Positions 45,252 to 56,346 of a DNA stretch of 64,000 nt are shown piece by piece (positions within the stretch are counted from its first letter, which is position 1; every line of letters begins with the position of its first letter). The stretch is from positions 3,658,001 to 3,722,000 of the forward strand of contig NC_063020.1 in NCBI RefSeq assembly GCF_020509005.1. Direction: 5' to 3'. The notes below the pieces were generated by a model. That model did not search any database. It saw only the letters and a list, made by a program, of their open reading frames with translations, and was not told where the DNA came from. A program made the position numbers and the translations under genes. This DNA comes from Fulvia fulva (Eukaryota; Ascomycota; Dothideomycetes; Mycosphaerellales; Mycosphaerellaceae).

Positions 45252-45486
45252 TATTAAATAGGTACGGGTAGATAGTAGCGGAGTAGAGTAAGAGATCAAT
45301 CTTCAACTAACTAATAGCACGAGTATATAGCAATATATCAGGAACTAATATGTTGATTATATTAGATGTCTATCTAAGCTAAAGGGGAGAGAAGGTATCT
45401 CCCTATAAGCTAAGTTATCGTAGATGCCTTAGGCTACTAGATCACTTCCTAATTGTTAACTCCCTTTAAGATGCTACATCTTAACA
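45252..45486 (-). repeat. Copia-1 5' LTR
   Basis: 235 bp; on the minus strand it begins TGTTAAGATGTAGC and ends at TATTTAATA, directly followed by the primer-binding site. Confidence 0.9.
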
Positions 45487-45553
45487 GTTCCTAATATATT
45501 ACTATATACTTATACTATTAGTTAGTTAAAGATTGATCTCTTACTCTACTCCG
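45487..45553 (+). repeat. 3' part of the split older LTR
   Basis: Continues the LTR at 39716-39865 after the duplicated GTTCC and matches the Copia-3 LTR up to CTACTCCG, where it breaks off before its natural end. Confidence 0.8.
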
Positions 45554-45866
45554 TATTACGGTTTAATTCGTAGAGAACCTATAATCACTCGTTAGATAAT
45601 AAGAGCAAAGAAACCTATAGGACGAGATCGCTCCCTAAGCTCTAGGGTGATCTCCGAGGGAGTAGAGAGTAGAATAGATTAACTAATCGGACTGATTAAG
45701 TTACGCTAAGATATAGTACTATATAGACGACGCTCCTTAACGAGTATATAGGAGCTTTGTGCTCAACTCATTTTAAGTATATACTATATACTATTTAGCA
45801 CTACTATCTTTATAACTAATTAAGACATCCCTATAAAGATCTAAGCCCGAGTTATAATAACGTATA
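45554..45866. other. Unidentified sequence between LTR fragment and Fot1-like copy 2
   Basis: 313 bp without recognised coding or terminal repeats; AT-shifted. It could be the remains of another element. Confidence 0.5.
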
Positions 45867-46309
45867 ACGTGCTTTACTACCGAGCGGGCTATACTACCGA
45901 GCGGGCTACTTTTACTAAGAACTATACTACTTCTATAGATATAGCTATATAACTACTATTATAGCGTATATTGTCTTCAAACGAGGCTAAACTGACCTTA
46001 GCTGTCTAGGCTACGAAACGCGACGTAATAATTACGAATCGACTTACTATAAAGGTATATAACGCGTCTTAAACTATACTAGGGTATCGATTGAATAGAC
46101 GACCTCCTCGGGGTGACTACGAGCCTAATTCAAAGAAGCTTATAGAGCTAGAAGAGAGGGTAATACTTAAGTATATACTCGAGCTAGATCTCAGAGGTTT
46201 CCCGCTATTAAAGGCTAGTATATAAGTAATAGCCGATTTATTACTATAAGAGAAGGGTCTTAAGCCTGCTAGTCTTAATTAGATAGATAGGTTTATTAGG
46301 CGGTATCGT
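45867..46309 (+). mobile_element. Fot1/pogo-like copy 2, cut by a gypsy element
   Basis: 443 bp closely matching the left 40% of copy 1, with the same left inverted repeat preceded by TA. The match stops at CGGTATCGT, where a gypsy LTR starts. The right end of this copy was not found in the window. Confidence 0.85.
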
Positions 46310-46493
46310 ATTATAAGTAGGTATAAGTACGTAGTCGGGTAAGGTATAAGTCGAATAGATGTTCTATCTAAGGGAGGCGCGGAGGGCGCGAGAGTTATCC
46401 ACGGGCGCTAAGCCGCTAGTCGGATTAGTTAGCGGGCGCGAGGTCTAGGTACGTACCCGCGGGTTTAAGTAAATATACGCCGGCACGGTAACA
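46310..46493 (-). repeat. Gypsy 3' LTR, about 184 bp
   Basis: Placed from the purine tract and TGTTAC start; the far end is set by where Fot1-like copy 2 begins. GC content is higher than around it. Confidence 0.6.
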
Positions 46494-49400
46494 CTACCCC
46501 CCCTCTTAGAGTACGCTCCGGAGTACTCTCCTCTCCTCTTATATCTTTCGTATCTATTACATCTCCTATTACCTTCGTAAATACCTTATTATCTATTAGA
46601 CTATACGTATCGCTCTCTTTCTTATAAGCCCGGAGGCCTCGTTCTACCGGTATTAGAGTCATCGCTACTTTTACTAGTTAGCGCGCTATACGTATGCCTA
46701 TAGCATTCTTATTTGGTATCTAGTCTATAGGTAGTTAAAAACTAGGTAGCTTAGTCGCTCTTAGGTAGTTATAGTAAAAGTCGGCTACGGAGGCGGCGGC
46801 GGTCTCGATAACCTAGTTTATAGCTTTATAGGATAGCTTATTATATCTAATGTATTTCACTAAGTATTCCTAATATAGCTATTTACCTCCTACCGGTATT
46901 AGTCCTCGCGGCTATCTCTTCTTATAGTCTAGAATTTGCTTAACTTCCTATTAATTAGGTTCGGCGGGATCGGCTTCGTATTGTTCGTCGTCGATAACTC
47001 GGATCGGTAGTAGTACGGGTTATATCTGTCCTATAACCGGCGGATAAACTAGTATAAGAAGGTATAAGTAGAAGCGATTATCGATATTTAAAGTAGGTAG
47101 GAGCTCTACTTTATAAGTATTGCCCGGTAGTACCTCCGTAATTACGTACGGTCTAGACTACTTAACGTCTATCTTAAGAGAAGGTCTCTCTATCATCTAG
47201 TTCTTAGTGCTTACCTATACCTCGTCGCCTTCGGCGTACTATAGTATAGGTATACGCGTCTAGTTTACGTACTTAGCTTAGACTACTTATACTAAGGCTA
47301 TCTACTATCGTAAGTATTAGTATATCTCTTATATTTTAGCTATAAACTTGTCCGCGGACTCGGCGTCTAGTCGCTATTTATATAGTATTAGTAGTATAGG
47401 TAAATCTAAGTCGAACTTAGAGAACCTTAGATTACGCCTAGTATTAGTATAGAACGGTAAGACGCCTATTATTACGGACACTATATTGTTTACTATAAAC
47501 TTAGCTAATAGAGTCTAATCTAGCTAGTCGTCCTAGGTATAGTTAATAAAGATACGTAGGTATTGCTCTATTACTTTGTCTATGTTCTCCGACTATCTAT
47601 CTATTTCTAGGTAGAACGACAAAGATAGCTTTCGACTAATACTAAGTAGCGCGTATATCCTACGCTAGAATACGGAAACCTATTACGTACTACGATCCGA
47701 GACAATAGACTTCGGGAGCCTATATCTACTAAACACGTACTTAAGGAATACTAGTACGTAATGCTCTACTGTTATCGAGGTAATAGGAATAATATGTCGC
47801 TCCTTAGTTAAGCGGTATATAACGGTTATAATGTTCTCGTACGTTTGTCCGTCGACTACGCTTATTCCCTTCGGTAGTTTGACTACGAAGTTAATAGAGA
47901 TATCCTCCTAAGCGCTAAATAGTACTAGTAGCGGTCTTAATAGCCCTAGGTAATAGATATTAGTATGCTTATTTGTACGGTAAGCGCGGTAGGTACGTAT
48001 ATAGCTCTTAATAAATCGTATAATATCTAGCTAGGTATAGTTACGAGCTACTAATTTATACGTCTTCTCGTCCCCTAAGTAACTAGCCACTATATAGTCG
48101 TAGAAAGCCTATACGATACGAGTACGTACCGGGATTTCACCTTTATCTAGATTGTCTTCTAACTCTAGAGGAACGAATAGGCTATAACTACTATATATAT
48201 TCTTAATGTATATTATAACTCCGACTAGGACTATATAACGGTTATTAATACGGTGCTTTCTTAGTAGGGTATATAGATCATCTCGTTCTAGCTATTAAAC
48301 GGCTTCCTTAGCCTCTAGTTACGTATAGAGTCCTCGAATAGCGGTCGTAAGCGGGGTTATAACGTTATTATTATATACCGATAATACTCTAGTAGATAAC
48401 AGGTTTAGGATACAATCTAGGCCTAGTAACACCTAATACTACTATTGGTTTCGTAGGTTATCTAGGTCTCTAGGCTTCGGTAAGTCCTATAAACGTCGGG
48501 TTAAGCTGTCTAGCTTAGTACCTTAAACTCCTAGCCTATAGACGATCTTAAAGAAGAACTACGAGAGAAACTCGGCCTAGCGAGCTTGTCTACGGTTCAA
48601 TTGCTTCGTACTTATAAACTATTCGAGGTTCTTATAATCGGAGTATATAAGCGTCGGCTTGTCCTTAGATTCCGGGTCTAGTAGATTCTTATAATCGTCG
48701 GTACCGTATTCGTTAATAGTTAGCTCCGGTCGCTATTTCTCGAAAGCTTATATAATAGCTAGGAGCTCCTTATCGTAGATATCGTAGTTATATTACTAGG
48801 GATCTATCTTCTTAGATATATAAGCAATAGGATGTAATACTCCTCGCTCGTTACGTTATAAGAGTACTACTACTATTACGTAATCTAAGGCATCTGTGTC
48901 TAGAATAGTCTCTCGCCCTAGGTAGAAGTGTTTCAAGGTAGGCGTATCGATAAATACTTACTTTAATGCCTCGAACGCCTATTAATATACTAGAGACTAG
49001 TCCTATAGGACATTCTTCCTCGTAAGCTTCGTTATAGGCAAGTAGATCTTACTAAAATCCTTAATAAACCTACGGTAGAAGTTAGTAAACCCTATAAACG
49101 ACAAGATGTCAGTTATATTCGCGGGTATAGGCCAATTCTTAACGCATTTAATCTTAGCTAGGTCTATCTTGATGCCCTTATTTGTATTAATAACACCTAG
49201 ATAAGTAGTCTCGTATCTAAAGAACTCGTATTTGTTAATATCTAACTAGAGCCCGGCGGTATCTAGCTTTCGTAGAACCTTTAGGATATATTAGATATAC
49301 TCTTCTCTTGTCTTGCTAAAGACAAGTACGTTATTAAGGTAATATAACACGAAGTTATCTAGAAACTCCCTTAGTATATCGTTTATAAATGACTAAAACG

Positions 49401-50879
49401 TTCCTAGTATATTATATAGTCCAAAAGGTATAACTACGTACTCAAACTGCCTATATATAGTAGTAAAGACCGTTTTCTACTCGTCTCCTACTATAATACG
49501 GATACGATTAAACGTAGCGATAACATCTAGTTTAGTGAACTATTACGCGCTAGTAATACAATCTAAGGTCTCTTAAAATAGTAGAATCGGGTAGCGACTC
49601 TTCGTTATAAGCGCGTTTAGAGCTCTATAGCCTACGTATACTCGTAGCCCTCTACCCGGCTTTTTGACTATTAGAATAGGTGCTACTACTAGTAATACGC
49701 TTCTCTAAATAAAACCTTTCTCAAGTTAGTCGTCAATCCACTTCTTGATCACCTCGTTCTCTCGTATAGAGAAGGAGTATAGTCTTCGAAATAGCGGTGT
49801 CTAACTATTCTTTAGCTTGATCTTATAGTCTACGCTAGGCCGTCGCGGTAGGACCTTATCTACTTCCTTACGGCTAAACAGCCTAGCTATTTCCCTAAAC
49901 TCTACTAGTAATAAAGGGATAGGATCCTAGTCTTTGTCCTTACCGTTTATAAAACGTTAATAGTCGTTAGCTAATATAGTAGAGGCGTTAAGTTACCGCT
50001 AGGTATAGTCACCCCGGAGCTCCTCCTATCTATCTATGTTTTCTTAAGTGTTAGTATCTACTAATATCGCCGCGCTGCCTCCTAGTACTAGCTTCGCTCT
50101 TATACCGAAAGCCTTTAGTATATACGCTAATAGCGGGTCTCGCGCGACTTACTTATTAGGACTTTCTTTCGGGTTAAACATCTATATTATATATACTTTA
50201 TAGCCCTTCCTCCGGCTTATACGCCGAAGTACTTCTATATTAATAGGCTTGATATCGATCTCCGGCTCAGTCTCGACCTTTAGTTCTTTCTTCGTTCGAC
50301 GCGCTAGGCGCTTAAGTGTTTCAACCCTATCGGCGGGTAGTAGCTAGCGGACGTAGTAAGACGGTTCCGGTTTATCGTAGGTGTCGACGGTATATCGTAT
50401 TACTGCCTTCGTCGTATACGTCTCCTATACTACTATAGGTTCGTCTTTAGCATCTACGTAGGGTTTGGCGTAATTAGATAGAGCTTAAGGTCGCGAACTC
50501 TCTAGTACTAGTATCTCGGTCTAAAGAACGCCTCTTAGTATAATACCCTTATCGTTAATAGACTATACGTATACTAGTTTAGTTCCGAGTATATAGTTCT
50601 GTCGACAATATAGTAAGAATAGAGTTATAGTTCCTAACGTATAGTAGAACGTAGGTTAATGCTCGTCGTACTAGGGACGGCCGAGGACTATATCGTATTC
50701 TAGTAATACGTAGTAGCTAGACCTAGTCTCTACGTAGTTATCGATCTGAGTCTATGCCGTTGTTCTATAAGTAATAAGGTTACTAGCAGGTCGGCTATCT
50801 ACTAACATTAGCCCTAACGGATTAGGTAGCTATATTATATCAAGGTTACTCTTATACGTAAAGTCGATATTAAAGTACG
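46310..50879 (-). mobile_element. Ty3-gypsy retrotransposon (chromodomain-like), 5' part missing
   Basis: Minus strand. Its LTR occupies about 46310-46493 (reading TGTTACCGTGCC...) with a purine tract AGGGGGGG directly upstream. Going 5' to 3' on the minus strand: protease-like region (about 50.85-50.7 kb, LMLVDSR...), reverse transcriptase (about 49.8-49.1; [29 protein letters not shown], and YLNNVLVFS in place of YLDD), RNase H (about 48.95-48.5; YDKELLAIIQAFE), integrase (about 48.2-47.0) and a chromodomain-like end near 46.86 kb (EYLVKYIRYNKLSY). Stops are frequent. Gag and the 5' LTR are missing because the element ends at Copia-2. Order and end domain suit a chromovirus. Confidence 0.82.
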
Positions 50880-51097
50880 TGTTAAACAGGTACGAGTTGC
50901 GTAGTAGTGGAAGACGGCGGATCACACGAAAGACGAAGAAGGACCCAATGGGATAGCGTGTATCTACATACAGTATCGCTAGTGTTAGTGTAGGTGTTTC
51001 AGGAGGGACAGCTGTACTCAGGACTTGACTAGCAAGCCCTGATTACTAATCCCCCTAAGCACCTAATGTTGACCCTATGACCTGCATATTCTCAACA
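50880..51097 (-). repeat. Copia-2 3' LTR, 218 bp
   Basis: Shares its first 120 bp (plus-strand order) with the right LTR, then has an unrelated or strongly diverged U3 part before the common ATTCTCAACA end. Confidence 0.85.
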
Positions 51098-51131
51098 CTC
51101 CCACTCAGGTCAGAAGGTCTCAAACAATCCC

Positions 51132-54100
51132 TTATACAAGCTGGAGCTGCCTTACAAAGTTTTGAAACTGCTGGCCATTGAGGGGCTTAGTCAGCCCATC
51201 AGCAACTATGTCCTTTGTGTGGCAGTAATCCACTGCAATCTTCCTTTGCCACGAGAGATTCTTCCTGACATAGTGGTATGCAACATCAATATGCTTTGAC
51301 CTGTTATGGACATAGGCATCTTTGAAAAAGGTCAAAGCTGCTTGGTTGTCACCTATAAGCTCTACGGGTCTTAGCTCATCAACAGTACTGCTTACCTTGA
51401 TCCTAGGTTGGAATGAACACTCTCTAACCAGGTCAGGACACCTCATCTCTCTAAGGACCGTAGCAAGAAACTGTGACTGCTTGGCTGCTACATTTATGCC
51501 ATGAACTCAGCCTCTATTGTTGATGTAGCAACAGACTTCTGCTTCCTACTCATCCAGGACATAGGTGATCTACAAAGGAACCACACATGTCCAAGGATTG
51601 AGACTCTGTCTGCCTTGTCCATAGCATAACCAGAATCTGAGTATCCCTAGAGAATACCTCCTCCTCTTCTGTACATCAAGCCTAGGTCCGGGTATGATCT
51701 TAGATACCTAGAGAGTTTCTTCAAAGCTCTAAGATGTTGCTTTGAAGGGTCAGCAACATATGAGCTGATTCTTCTAAGGGGGAAAGCAAGGTCTGGCCTT
51801 GTCATTGTCATTGGCCACATCTAGGTACCATTGCAACCCTAGTACTCCTGTTTGTTGCACCTCTCATCTATAGTAGCTGAAGGTCTCAGATCCTCATAGC
51901 TGTCTATAGGTGAGAGTGTAGGTGTGGCCTTCTCTGGAGAGATGCCTATCTTGGCAAGGTTAGTTTGGATGTAGTGTCCTTGATCAAGCTTTACAGTGCC
52001 TTGGGACCTGTCTCTTGTAATCCTCATTCCAAGGATCTTCGTAGGTTCACCAAGATCTTTAATCTTAAACACTTTTCTAAGCTCAGCCTTAAACCACTGA
52101 ACATCTGACAGCTTTAGAGCTGTAATAGGGATGTCATCCACATAGGTAAGGACTATGATGTCTCTTCCTCTGTAGATGAGTAGGCATAGATCCACCTAGG
52201 ACTAGGTGGATCCAATCTGTTCTAGCTTAGCAACACAGAGCTTGTTCCAATCTCTAGCTACTTGCTTCAGTCTATACAGGCTTCTAAGGACCTTGAAGAC
52301 TATATTTGGTGGAATTTCAATACCTAGGGGTGGGATCATGTAGATGTCTTCAAGAAGGCTGCTTTCGGTGAAAGCATTGTTCACGTCTATCTAGTGCATC
52401 TCAAGATCTCTCTCACATACTACAGCCATGAAGACCCTAAGGGTATCATGCCTAACAGTAGGTGCAGAGGTCTCTTCAAAGTCAACACCATATTTCTGTG
52501 AAAACCCTCTTGTAACTAGTCTTGCCTTGAACTCTTCAATGGCTCCACTGATCATTCTTTTCACATCAAAAACCCACTTAGATGTAACCAGGCTTGCACC
52601 CCTTGGTGGTACAACTGGATCCAAGGTGTTGTTGCTTCCTAAGGCAATAAGTTCTTTCTGGATTGCCTCTTTCCACATATGTCCCCAATTGGGGTCTCTC
52701 ACTGCCTCCTTATAGGACTTTGAGATTGGCACTTCCTGCTGGTAGGCTATAGCCTGCCTAACAGCAGCAAATGCATATCCCTCCACATCATTCAGGATTT
52801 CCTCAACCCAGCTCATAGTTGGATCAAAATGAAACATCTGAGCAATCAATGCCCTATGATGCTTAGCTTCATGCTCAGCAGAGCCATCATCTTCATCCCC
52901 CTTGACCTCTTGTTGCCTGTAAGCTGAGGTGGCTGTTGAGGTTGATCCTCCTGAACAAGTTCCTCTTCCTTTTCTTTTCTTGGAGTCCCCTCTACTCCAC
53001 TCTTCTGGTACACTCTAATGTCTTTTGGAGGTCGGGGAAGTTGCACAAACAGAGGCTTTGCCTAGAGCTGCTGTGGCTACATTGATGAACTGGAGACCTG
53101 AGCAGGAGGTCTTCTAACGGGGTTTCTCTTCAGGGCTCTGCTTGACTAGTTTGTGAAGGTGATGCCAAGATCCATATCACCCCCCTTCTCATTCTCAAAC
53201 CAGTCAACTTGCCCGTGTGTTTTGATGGCTTTCATGTCAGGCTCCTAGAAGAGCCATTGCTTTGTGGTGTTCTCTATATAGCCAACAAAGACAACTTCTT
53301 TACCCCTATTCATGAGCTCGTCACTTCTTAAGCCTTGAGGTTGGGATCTCGGGTCTACACAGACCACTGCTTTACATCCCTAGACTCTCAAATGGTCAAC
53401 TGATGGTACCTAGCTAGTGAAGGCTTTTTCTGGTAAAAGAGTAGTACCATCTATTATTGGTCCATTTGGAAGTCTGTTTCTGACCACAGTTTGAGCAATA
53501 AGGGCCTCTAGCCAGAATTTAACTAGCATACTCGAGTCCTTAAGCATAGCTCTCACTGTATTCTCAGAGGCTTGGATTGAACTTTCCACAGGTCTATTCT
53601 GAAGTGAGTTGTAGGCATCAGTTGTGTCCATCTGAATGCCAAATTCCTTCTCCCACTGTTTTAGTAAGGAAAGAATTTCCCTTGCACCATCACTACGGAT
53701 TGCAGATAGAAAACACCTTGAGCTGTTCTCTACCTGAACCTTCCATTCCTTTAGAGCTGTAGGAGCATCACTCCTAGCCTTCAAAGGGATTACCCACTTC
53801 TTCCTTAAGAAGTTGTCTACAATCTCAAGCCAGTACTTGAAGCTAAGTCTTGAGACTGCCCCTTGAAAAGGCCCATAGATGTCAATAGAGATGAGGGCCA
53901 GCCTCTCTCCTTTCCTCTCTGTGGCAGGTCCTTTGAACTTCCTCATGTTTGCAAGGGAGCAGACCTTGCAGTTCTGGTGTTCAGAAGGAACAGGAATAGG
54001 ATCTTTCTTGTCAGTGACTCTATACAGGTTTCTTAGCAGTCCCTTGCTAAGGTGTGCACATCTTCTATGCTATAGCTCCCACTAGTCCTAGGACTCAGTG

Positions 54101-55605
54101 GCAGTCATAGCCTGTTCCAATTCACACTCAAAATGTGTACCTAACTTGGACAGATCCAAGTCATGCTCCTGTAGAGAGGCATATGCTTGAGGCATAGCTT
54201 CAAGCTGCTCTGAAACACTTTGAATAAATAGAACACCCCCTCTCAGCTTTGTCTGGACAACAGGTTTTCTAGAAAGGGATTTAAGGGTGAAACTGGGTGG
54301 TTAGACAGCAAACTGTTGGCTGAACTGATTCTAAGAAACAAGACTAACTCCAAGGCCAGAAACAAACAAGACATTTTCTAAGACAATTTGCTTTCTAGAA
54401 GGACCACCTATTACTACACTTCCTACATGTGTAGCTTGTAGATAGCCACCCCCAACCTTGATCCACTTCCTCTTTTGAAGAGGCTTCAGTGTCCTAAATA
54501 GTGAATCTTGGTCAGTCATATGTAATGAAGCACAAGAGTCAAGCAACCACTCGGACGAGGGGTACTTGCCCTTAGCTTCTACAGTAGAATGGGCAACCTC
54601 ATCAACATCATCATCTTCTGATGGTATCTCAGAGTCTGATGCGTCTTCCTGGGTCGTATAGGCCCTTGTAGGCTTCTTACTAGAGGAGGCCTTTGGCTTG
54701 CGGCTCTCCTTCATCTGCTTTGTAAGGTCCGTCATCACCTTGAGGACATCACGAAGGTTTGGTGATGATGACCTCCTACGAGGTGGTGACGGTTGTCTCT
54801 TAGCAGGGTAGGTAACCCTAGCTAGTTTGTCCTTGTTCCTAACAGCCTGCTGAGCTGCAGAAAGGTGTGGGCACTTGCTCATAAAATGGTCACCATTGCA
54901 GAGATAGCACGTGAGCTTGCCCTAGAAACCCTTCTTAGCGAACATGGCTGTCCCTTGATGAATCATTGATTCTTGCTTCTCCCTAAGAATTGCAAGAATG
55001 TCTTGTGGTGAGAGATTCACCTGGGCATCAATTGCATCGCGAATTGAGCCAAATGAGTCTGGCAGAGCTGCTAAGAGTTGCTGGATCTTTCTGTCCTCAG
55101 TCTTGATGTCTTGGAACTGAGGCGAGATTGAAACAGCCCTCCTTGCAATTGAGCTAAGCTCCTGCCAGGCGTCATCTATAGACTGGTCTTCTGTCATCAC
55201 GAAATTGGTGTATTGCTGAAGCAAACTTCTTCCAGTAGCGAGAAGTCTTCTCTTATATTTAGCTTCAGCCCATTCCCACAACTCCTTCGCATGCCGGATC
55301 TCGTATGTCATCTCTTGGTCATCTGTCGACAGACAGATGTACATCTTATACAGGGCCGTTGCATTGTGCCGTCTGTACGATGCCTTCCTTATCGCTTGAT
55401 CTAAAGGAAGGGATGACTCCGATGATGTAGAGGGTGTCGCTATAGATGGGGTTGTAGCGGGAATGTCCGTGATGATGTCTTCGAGGACCTAGTCAACCTG
55501 CTTTGATACCAGGTGTATTCTCATCAGCTTGAACCATGTTTCGTGGTTCTCTCTTGTCAGAAGAGGTGCTGCTCTCTTTCTTATGAACCCAGTCTCGTTC
55601 TCCAT
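51132..55605 (-). pseudogene. Copia-2 gag-pol, interrupted by TAG stops
   Basis: Gag with a zinc knuckle variant (CYLCNGDHFMSKC, about 54.9 kb), protease with DSCAS in place of DSGAS (about 54.55 kb), integrase with its H-C zinc region (CKVCSLANMRKF, about 53.95 kb) and ISIDIYGPF / RSDGARE acidic residues, reverse transcriptase with LVTRGFSQKYGVDFEETSAP and the catalytic YVDD (about 52.15 kb), and RNase H ending in KDIVADGLTKPL (about 51.2 kb). The frame is broken at 55489, 54922, 54331, 53410, 52846, 52391, 52202, 51839 and further sites; each of these is TAG in the same overall reading, not a frameshift. Fits Gln CAG or Trp TGG codons hit by CpA to TpA change. Confidence 0.9.
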
Positions 55606-56085
55606 TTTTTGTAAGTTAAGGGACAGGTTGGCTGCCCTTAGGTAAAAGGATGTATTCGGTCGTACGCGATCGGATCGAAATAGGATAAACCGAACGCGAG
55701 GTTGATAGCGGAGAGGATGGCTATCCGCCGGGAAGAGGAGGAAAGTCGGTCGGTAAGGATCGTGTTGGTGCTGAGACACTGTAGCGTAACTCTCTTAGTA
55801 GAGGGGGTTTCTAAGACACTGCGGCTCTCTCAGAATGAACAGTTAGTCGATGCGAACGCGATGTCCGGAGAGCGACTCTTCTTAGTAAGCTCGCCCACTT
55901 GTCTGAGGTATTGGCACAGGCTCCCTGACTCGGAGTCTGACAGTGCCTTACTAGGCTCTTTCACGTCTTATATACACCTACAGCGCGGCTGTAGCTTCCT
56001 GTGCAATGCGGGTGCGGCCTCCAGTCTGCCTTCCTTTTGTTCTAAAGAGGAATAACTCTAATACGACTTTGTCGAGGGTGAAACA

Positions 56086-56112
56086 CCGAGTTGCTAACCC
56101 GGGCTCATAACC
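56086..56112 (-). other. Primer-binding site, half-tRNA-Met type
   Basis: Directly after the 5' LTR the minus strand reads GGTTATGAGCCCGGGTTAGC. Its complement contains CTCATAACC, the anticodon loop of a methionine tRNA (CAU), rather than a CCA-ended tRNA 3' end. Drosophila copia and yeast Ty5 prime from such a tRNA-iMet fragment. Confidence 0.65.
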
Positions 56113-56346
56113 TGTTAAATAGGTACGAGTTGCGCAGCAGTAGAAGACGGCGGATCACACAAAAGACGAAGAAGGACCCAATAGGATAGCGTGTATCTAC
56201 ATACAGTATCGCCGGTGTTAGTGTAGGTAGATGCTAGGTGTCCGGATGTTTGCCAGCCTATAGGCTGGCAAACCCTAGTCACGTGATCTAATCACATGAC
56301 ACACCCACACCTACATGCTTGTCCTGCGGCCTGTATGTTCTCAACA
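56113..56346 (-). repeat. Copia-2 5' LTR, 234 bp
   Basis: Begins TGTTAAATAGGTACG and ends TTCTCAACA on the plus strand; carries an internal CCAGCCTATAGGCTGG inverted repeat. It matches the solo LTR at 57944-58177 along its full length. Confidence 0.9.

Larger units (their letters stand above)
39866..45486 (-). mobile_element. Copia-1: heavily mutated Ty1-copia retrotransposon
   Basis: 5,621 bp, minus strand, with 235 bp LTRs at both ends and a perfect 5 bp target duplication GTTCC (39861-39865 and 45487-45491). The primer-binding site lies next to the right LTR (reverse complement GGTTATAAGCCCGAG) and a purine tract (AAGTAGGAG) next to the left LTR. Reading minus, remains of gag (about 44.9-44.1 kb), protease (about 43.7), integrase (about 43.2-42.5), reverse transcriptase (about 41.7-40.9) and RNase H (about 40.7-40.3) can be followed by comparison with Copia-2 and Copia-3, but stops occur every few codons. 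CA and TG are depleted and TA enriched, as after RIP. Not functional. Confidence 0.9.
50880..56346 (-). mobile_element. Copia-2: Ty1-copia retrotransposon, lightly mutated
   Basis: 5,467 bp, minus strand. Right (5') LTR 56113-56346 (234 bp), left (3') LTR 50880-51097 (218 bp), both starting and ending TGTT...AACA. The primer-binding site follows the right LTR at once, and a purine tract (GAGTGGGAG) precedes the left LTR. The internal frame runs from ATG 55605 to about 51132 in the order gag, protease, integrase, reverse transcriptase, RNase H. It is far less mutated than its neighbours, so it came in late. No target duplication is seen (GTACG left, AGCGT right), and the two LTRs match in their U5-side halves but differ strongly in U3, suggesting a recombined element. 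Confidence 0.9.
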
